A DNA stretch of 64,000 nt from DATLMR01 sp035634255 (lineage in GTDB: Bacteria > Acidobacteriota > Blastocatellia > UBA7656), in NCBI GenBank assembly GCA_035634255.1, contig DASQDI010000157.1, positions 1 through 64,000 on the forward strand, given 5' to 3'. The position numbers and the translations under genes are program-made. Below the pieces are notes generated by a model. That model saw only the letters and a program-made list of their open reading frames with translations, had not been told where the DNA came from and made no database searches. This document shows positions 59,614 through 64,000 of this stretch, piece after piece; the first letter of the stretch is position 1; each line of letters begins with the position of its first letter.

Positions 59614-60069
59614 ATGAAAATCAAAGCATCAATCGCATGCGTCATCGTCATGCTTTTCTGCGCGGCGCCCGGCTTTGCCGCCGACCCGAAACTGGATGGG
59701 GCTTATAAGCTGGTGTCGCTGAAGTACCCCGGAGGCGAGAGCACCGAGGCGCAGTTGAAGGGGATGATCGTCGTGCACGGCAAGTACCTCGCGTTCGTGC
59801 GCGCCAGCGCCGACCGCAAGACGTGGACCGAGCAGGAGAGCAAGGAAGAGCAGATGAAGAAGATGGCGGCGGCTTACGAGGGCCTCTCCGCCACCGCAGG
59901 GACGTTCGAGATTCAGGGCAACGTCATAAACCTTACCCAGACGACTCAGGCCAACCCCGCGTCGGTCGGGAAGGTGGCGAAGTTCGAGTACAAGCTCGAA
60001 GGCAACAGGCTGATGATCAAGTTCCCCGGCAACGCGGACGTGGTCTTCACGTTCGAGCGACTCCCCTGA
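59614..60069 (+). CDS. Secreted lipocalin-like protein
   Basis: This is a 151-residue protein with a signal peptide (1-22, ...GFAAD). The remainder is beta-rich (LDGAYKLVSLKYPGG, LKGMIVVHGKYLAFVRAS, AGTFEIQGNVINLTQTTQAN, GKVAKFEYKLEGNRLMIKF) with the alternation of a lipocalin-like barrel. The ligand is unknown. GGAGGGAGAC precedes ATG 59614. Confidence 0.65.
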   Translation: MKIKASIACVIVMLFCAAPGFAADPKLDGAYKLVSLKYPGGESTEAQLKGMIVVHGKYLAFVRASADRKTWTEQESKEEQMKKMAAAYEGLSATAGTFEIQGNVINLTQTTQANPASVGKVAKFEYKLEGNRLMIKFPGNADVVFTFERLP

Positions 60070-60120
60070 ACCGCTCCGCCCTTTGTCAACCGGCAGGGCG
60101 AGTGCTATATTGAAAACCCA

Positions 60121-60150
60121 AGGGCCGCCTGAGACTCAAGGGCGGCCCTT
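60121..60150 (+). terminator. Rho-independent terminator after the lipocalin-like gene
   Basis: AGGGCCGCC and GGCGGCCCT are complementary around TGAGACTCAAG, followed by TTTCATCC. It lies 51 bp after the stop. Confidence 0.7.
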
Positions 60151-60250
60151 TCATCCTGACATAAGAAGTTCAGACACCATCGACACTACCAGTGGAAAGA
60201 GGCGGGGCCGCCTGTGATTAAAAGTCTGCCCCTCCAAGGAGGAGATTGCA

Positions 60251-63200
60251 TTGAAGGCATCGCGTAGATTCTTACCCCTATATTTGATCCTGGTCTTAAT
60301 CACCACGCCGCTCGCGGGCTTCGCGCAGGAAGAGAAGGCCGCGGAGAGGGAGGCCATCGAAAAGGCGAGGCGCGAGGAAGCTCAGAAGAAGGCCGACGAG
60401 AAGAAGGAGCCGGAGAAGAGGGGCGCGGCCCCGAGACAGGAAGAGGCGAGGAGGCCCGCCGACCCGATGTCGTCGGGCACCTTCTCGGGCATGAGGCTGC
60501 GTCTGGTCGGCCCCGCGACTTACTCGGGTCGCATATCCGCCTTCGCGGTCGAGCCCGACAACCCCGCGCGTTATTACGTCGGGGTGGCGTCGGGCGGGGT
60601 CTGGAAGACCACCAACAATGGCACGACCTGGACCCCGATCTTCGACAACGAAGGCTCCTACTCCATCGGCACGGTCACGCTCGACCCGAAGAACCCCCTG
60701 ACCGTCTGGGTGGGGGCGGGCGAGAACAACAGCCAGCGGAGCGTCTCTTACGGGGACGGCGTCTACCGCTCGGACGACGGGGGCAAGAGCTGGAAGAACG
60801 TGGGGCTCAAGACCTCCGAGCACATCGGGCGCATAGTTATCGACCCGCGCGATTCGGACACGGTTTACGTCGCGGCGCAGGGGCCGCTCTGGGGGCCCGG
60901 AGGCGACCGCGGCTTGTTCAAGACCACGGACGGCGGCAAGACATGGAAGAGCGTCCTGAGCATCAGCGAGAACACGGGCGTGACCGATGTCGTGCTCGAC
61001 CCGAGGGAGCCGGACACGCTCTACGCGGCGTCGTACCAGCGCCGCCGCCACGTCTGGACCATGATCAACGGAGGCCCGGAGAGCGCGATCTACAAATCGA
61101 CCGACGCGGGCGCGACCTGGAACAAGCTGCGCGCAGGGCTCCCGACGGTAGACATAGGCCGCGTCGGTCTGGCCGTCTCCCCGGTCAACCCTGATTACGT
61201 CTTCGCGACCGTGGAGGCCGCCGACCAGAGGGGTGGCATCTTCCGCTCCACCGACCGGGGCATGACCTGGGAGCGGCGCAATAACTTCGACAACACGGCG
61301 ATGTATTATTCGCAGATCATACCCGACCCGAAAGACCTCGACCGCATCTACGTCATGCACGTATTCGCGATGGTCTCCGACGATGGGGGCGCGACGATCC
61401 GCAGGCTCGGGGAGAAATCGAAGCACGTCGATAATCACGCGCTCTGGGTCGACCCGGATAACACGGACCACTACCTGATCGGGAGCGACGGGGGCATCTA
61501 TGAGAGCTACGACCGAGGGGCGAACTGGCAGTACAAAGCCAACCTTCCGGTCACGCAGTTCTACGACATCACGGTCGATAACGCCACGCCGTTTTACAAC
61601 GTGTACGGGGGCACTCAGGACAACTACAGCGTGGGCGGCCCCTCGCGGACGCGCAACGCTTCGGGCATAACGAACTCCGACTGGTTCGTCACGAACGGCG
61701 GGGACGGGTTCCGCACGCAGGTCGATCCCGAAGACCCGAACATAATCTATTCCGAAAGCCAGTACGGGGGGCTGATCCGCTACGACAGGCGGACCGGGGA
61801 GCGCATGGGCATCCAGCCCGAGGTGGGCCTCAAGGAAGACCCGCTCAGGTGGAACTGGGACTCGCCCTTCATCATCAGCCCGCACTCCCGCACGCGGCTA
61901 TATTTCGCGGCCAACAAACTGTTCCGCAGCGACAACCGCGGAGACACATGGAAGGTCGTGAGCGGGGAGCTTTCGCGCGCCATCGACCGCAACAAGCTGC
62001 CCGTGATGGGCAAAGTCTGGGGGACCGACGCGGTCGCCAAGCACGCCTCGACTTCCTTCTTCGGCAACGCCACGGCGCTCGCGGAATCGCCCAAAAAAGA
62101 GGGGCTGATCTACGTCGGGAGCGACGACGGGCTGATTCAAATCACCGAAAACGCCGGGGAGAACTGGCGGAAGGTCGAGAAGTTCCCCGGCGTCCCCGAC
62201 ATGACTTACGTGTCCCGCATCCTCGCGTCGAATCACGCCGCGAACACGGTCTACGCCTCGTTCGACAATCACAAGAACGCGGACTTCGCCCCTTACGTCC
62301 TCAAGAGCACGGACGCCGGGAAGAGCTGGGCGTCGATCAAGGGCAACCTGCCCGCGAACGGGCCGGTGCTCGCTCTGGCCGAAGACCACGTCAACCCGAA
62401 CCTGCTCTTCGCAGGGACCGAGTTCGGGCTCTTCTTCTCGGTAGACGGGGGGCAGAAGTGGGTGCAGCTCAAGGGCGGGCTGCCCACCATCGCCGTGCGC
62501 GACCTCGCCATCCAGAGGCGCGAGAACGACCTGGCGGTCGGCACGTTCGGGCGCGGCATCTACATCCTCGATAACTACACCCCGCTCCGCCTGCTCAAAC
62601 CGGAGATGCTCGCGCAGGAGGCGATCCTGTTCCCGGTCAAGGACGCTCTGAGTTACATCCAGGCCCAGCCCCTCGGGGGGCGCGGCAAGGCGTTCCAGGG
62701 CGAGGCATTCTACACGGCCGAGAATCCTCCTTTCGGGGCGACGTTTACCTACTATATGAAAGAGGCGATAAAGACCCGGAAGCAGCGGCGGCAGGAAAGC
62801 GAGAGGGAGGCGGAGAGGAAGGGGGTCGCGCCCATCCTCCCGTCGGGAGAGGACCTGAGGCTTGAGGAGGAAGAAGAGGCCCCCACCCTCATCCTCACCG
62901 TGACCGATTCGGCGGGCCGCGTGGTCCGCAGGCTGACGGCCCCGCCAGTCGCGGGCATCCAGCGGATCACGTGGGACCTGCGCTACCCGGCCCCCATGCT
63001 GGCCGCGCCGCGCCCGGCGGGAGGCGACGACGACCCCTTCTTCGAAGGGCCGTCGGGGCCGCTCGCCGCGCCCGGCACCTACTCCATCGCGCTCGCGAAG
63101 CGGGTGGGCGGAGTCGTCACGCCTCTCGGCCAGCCGCAAAACTTCTCCGTGGTCGCGCTCGGGGCCGACCCCATGTCCCCGCAGGACCGGGCCGCCCTGC

Positions 63201-63661
63201 TCGAATTCCAGCAGAAAGTGGCGCGGCTGCAACGCGCCCTGACCGGGGCCACCGACGCGGTGAACCAGACCAGAACGCGCCTCGTCGCCATCAAGCGCGC
63301 GATACTGGAGACGCCCGCGGCCACCCCCCAGATGTCGGACGAAGCCCTGGCGATTGAGAAGAAGCTCAACGACATCCGCAGGGACCTGAGCGGCGACAGC
63401 ACCCTCCGCGCCCGCAATGAGAACGTCGCGCCCGGCATCACCCAGAGGGTCTCCAGGATCGTGGGCGATCAAGCGATGTCTACCGCGCGGCCTACCGACA
63501 CGCAGGTGGCGCAGTACAACTTCGCGGCGCAGGAGTTCGAAGGCGTCCTGAGCCGCCTGAAGGCCCTGATCGAAGGCGACCTCGCGAGGCTTGAGAAGGC
63601 CCTCGAAGCGGCGGGGGCGCCCTACACGCCCGGACGCCTCCCGGACTGGAAGGATAACTGA
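60251..63661 (+). CDS. Secreted VPS10/sortilin-like BNR beta-propeller protein (second paralogue)
   Basis: This is an 1136-residue protein. Signal ~1-25 (LAGFAQ); an unusual Lys/Glu/Arg-rich linker follows (~26-72). BNR blades then run to ~780 (KTTNNGTTWTPI, RSDDGGKSWKNV, KTTDGGKTWKSV, KSTDAGATWNKL, RSTDRGMTWERR), then an Ig-like module with ITWDLRYPAP and a helical end. The order of motifs matches the 29092-32244 protein throughout, so they are paralogues. The substrate is unknown. The TTG start follows AAGGAGGAG. A terminator lies downstream. Confidence 0.85.
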   Translation: MKASRRFLPLYLILVLITTPLAGFAQEEKAAEREAIEKARREEAQKKADEKKEPEKRGAAPRQEEARRPADPMSSGTFSGMRLRLVGPATYSGRISAFAVEPDNPARYYVGVASGGVWKTTNNGTTWTPIFDNEGSYSIGTVTLDPKNPLTVWVGAGENNSQRSVSYGDGVYRSDDGGKSWKNVGLKTSEHIGRIVIDPRDSDTVYVAAQGPLWGPGGDRGLFKTTDGGKTWKSVLSISENTGVTDVVLDPREPDTLYAASYQRRRHVWTMINGGPESAIYKSTDAGATWNKLRAGLPTVDIGRVGLAVSPVNPDYVFATVEAADQRGGIFRSTDRGMTWERRNNFDNTAMYYSQIIPDPKDLDRIYVMHVFAMVSDDGGATIRRLGEKSKHVDNHALWVDPDNTDHYLIGSDGGIYESYDRGANWQYKANLPVTQFYDITVDNATPFYNVYGGTQDNYSVGGPSRTRNASGITNSDWFVTNGGDGFRTQVDPEDPNIIYSESQYGGLIRYDRRTGERMGIQPEVGLKEDPLRWNWDSPFIISPHSRTRLYFAANKLFRSDNRGDTWKVVSGELSRAIDRNKLPVMGKVWGTDAVAKHASTSFFGNATALAESPKKEGLIYVGSDDGLIQITENAGENWRKVEKFPGVPDMTYVSRILASNHAANTVYASFDNHKNADFAPYVLKSTDAGKSWASIKGNLPANGPVLALAEDHVNPNLLFAGTEFGLFFSVDGGQKWVQLKGGLPTIAVRDLAIQRRENDLAVGTFGRGIYILDNYTPLRLLKPEMLAQEAILFPVKDALSYIQAQPLGGRGKAFQGEAFYTAENPPFGATFTYYMKEAIKTRKQRRQESEREAERKGVAPILPSGEDLRLEEEEEAPTLILTVTDSAGRVVRRLTAPPVAGIQRITWDLRYPAPMLAAPRPAGGDDDPFFEGPSGPLAAPGTYSIALAKRVGGVVTPLGQPQNFSVVALGADPMSPQDRAALLEFQQKVARLQRALTGATDAVNQTRTRLVAIKRAILETPAATPQMSDEALAIEKKLNDIRRDLSGDSTLRARNENVAPGITQRVSRIVGDQAMSTARPTDTQVAQYNFAAQEFEGVLSRLKALIEGDLARLEKALEAAGAPYTPGRLPDWKDN

Positions 63662-63698
63662 GAGCGGGGGGCGAGATAACCCTCTAAAACCTCGGATC

Positions 63699-63733
63699 AG
63701 GCCCGGCTGAAACAGGCAAGCCGGGCCTTTTTT
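63699..63733 (+). terminator. Rho-independent terminator after the second propeller gene
   Basis: AGGCCCGGCT and AGCCGGGCCT form a perfect 10-bp stem, followed by a run of six T. Confidence 0.88.
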
Positions 63734-64000
63734 CCGCGGCGAATCCGGGGCAAAAACCGGCCGCCAAAAATATACGGATTGTTGAATTTTTTTTTGCCAA
63801 AAGAGCGGTGCCGTTCGCGTCATACTTAGTAGAGTAAAAAGGCAGAAGTTTTGAGGCTCAGGAAATACATCCCTGTGATACCAAGCATAGGGATCGGTTT
63901 TATAAAAGGCGGCACCCTTCCGCTCAAGCAACATTGCCGCCGAAATAGGCTGGTTCCTTCATTGGCCGGCCTGCCGTTTCCTGGAGGTGGAGATTATCCC
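63734..64000. other. AT-richer intergenic end of the window
   Basis: No gene was found. GGCGGCA ... TGCCGCC (about 63909-63942) may pair and GGAGGTGGAG near 63983 resembles a Shine-Dalgarno, so a gene probably begins just beyond the window. Confidence 0.3.

Overview
The window looks like a chromosomal segment of a GC-rich, diderm soil-type bacterium, most plausibly an Acidobacteriota (Blastocatellia-like) genome or MAG. This placement is inference. It rests on lpxC and murA (outer membrane with lipid A), two very long secreted VPS10/BNR-propeller proteins, a DUF4190-pilin hybrid, a FIMAH-domain secreted protein and an acetyl/succinyl-ornithine carbamoyltransferase-type arginine cluster. No rRNA or other phylogenetic marker is present to settle it.

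Layout. (1) 1-6.1 kb is a mosaic of lower-GC accessory genes: a frameshifted glycosyltransferase, a DRGH-type nuclease, a DUF4190-pilin hybrid, a degenerate receiver protein and a secreted FIMAH protein. It also holds three copies of a ~100-bp repeat and gene relics. (2) About 6.1-21.7 kb is a Mu-like transposable element: a divergent repressor/Ner-like switch with palindromic operators, MuA-like transposase, MuB-like ATPase, GemA-like protein and Com-like zinc proteins. Three exact 14-bp repeats lie at the transposase-proximal end. No capsid, portal, terminase or tail gene is visible. (3) Embedded in it at 7.9-12.45 kb is an AT-richer cargo module bracketed by two terminators: XRE regulator, PD-(D/E)xK-like nuclease with a winged helix inside its core, Hanks-type Ser/Thr kinase, predicted TIM-barrel protein and a convergent unknown gene. 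This is the best candidate in the window for an undescribed, probably defensive, system.

(4) 21.8-29 kb is the arginine operon: argR (with ARG-box-like sites), argG, a P-loop protein of unknown function, argC, argD, an acetyl/succinylornithine carbamoyltransferase and argB. argH lies apart at 44.2-45.6 kb. N-acetylglutamate synthase and the N-acylcitrulline deacylase are not in the window. (5) 29-60 kb is chromosomal with many secreted or envelope proteins: VPS10-like propeller, GH18-like protein, GMC oxidoreductase, a di-haem oxidoreductase split by a TolB-like propeller, phosphoesterase, PQQ-like propeller, a galactose-oxidase-like copper enzyme with a SCO-type copper chaperone beside it, a molybdopterin oxidoreductase, a HEAT-cyclophilin fusion, HIT protein, MurA and LpxC. 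Two attC-like sites at 41.1-41.7 kb suggest a small integron cassette remnant. (6) 55.7-64 kb holds a hot-dog thioesterase, a selenocysteine tRNA (selC), a nitrilase-family amidase, an esterase, small proteins, a single-domain receiver and a second VPS10-like propeller protein.

Family names are assigned by eye from motifs; no database search was possible. Coordinates of element ends and several starts are estimates, as stated in each entry.
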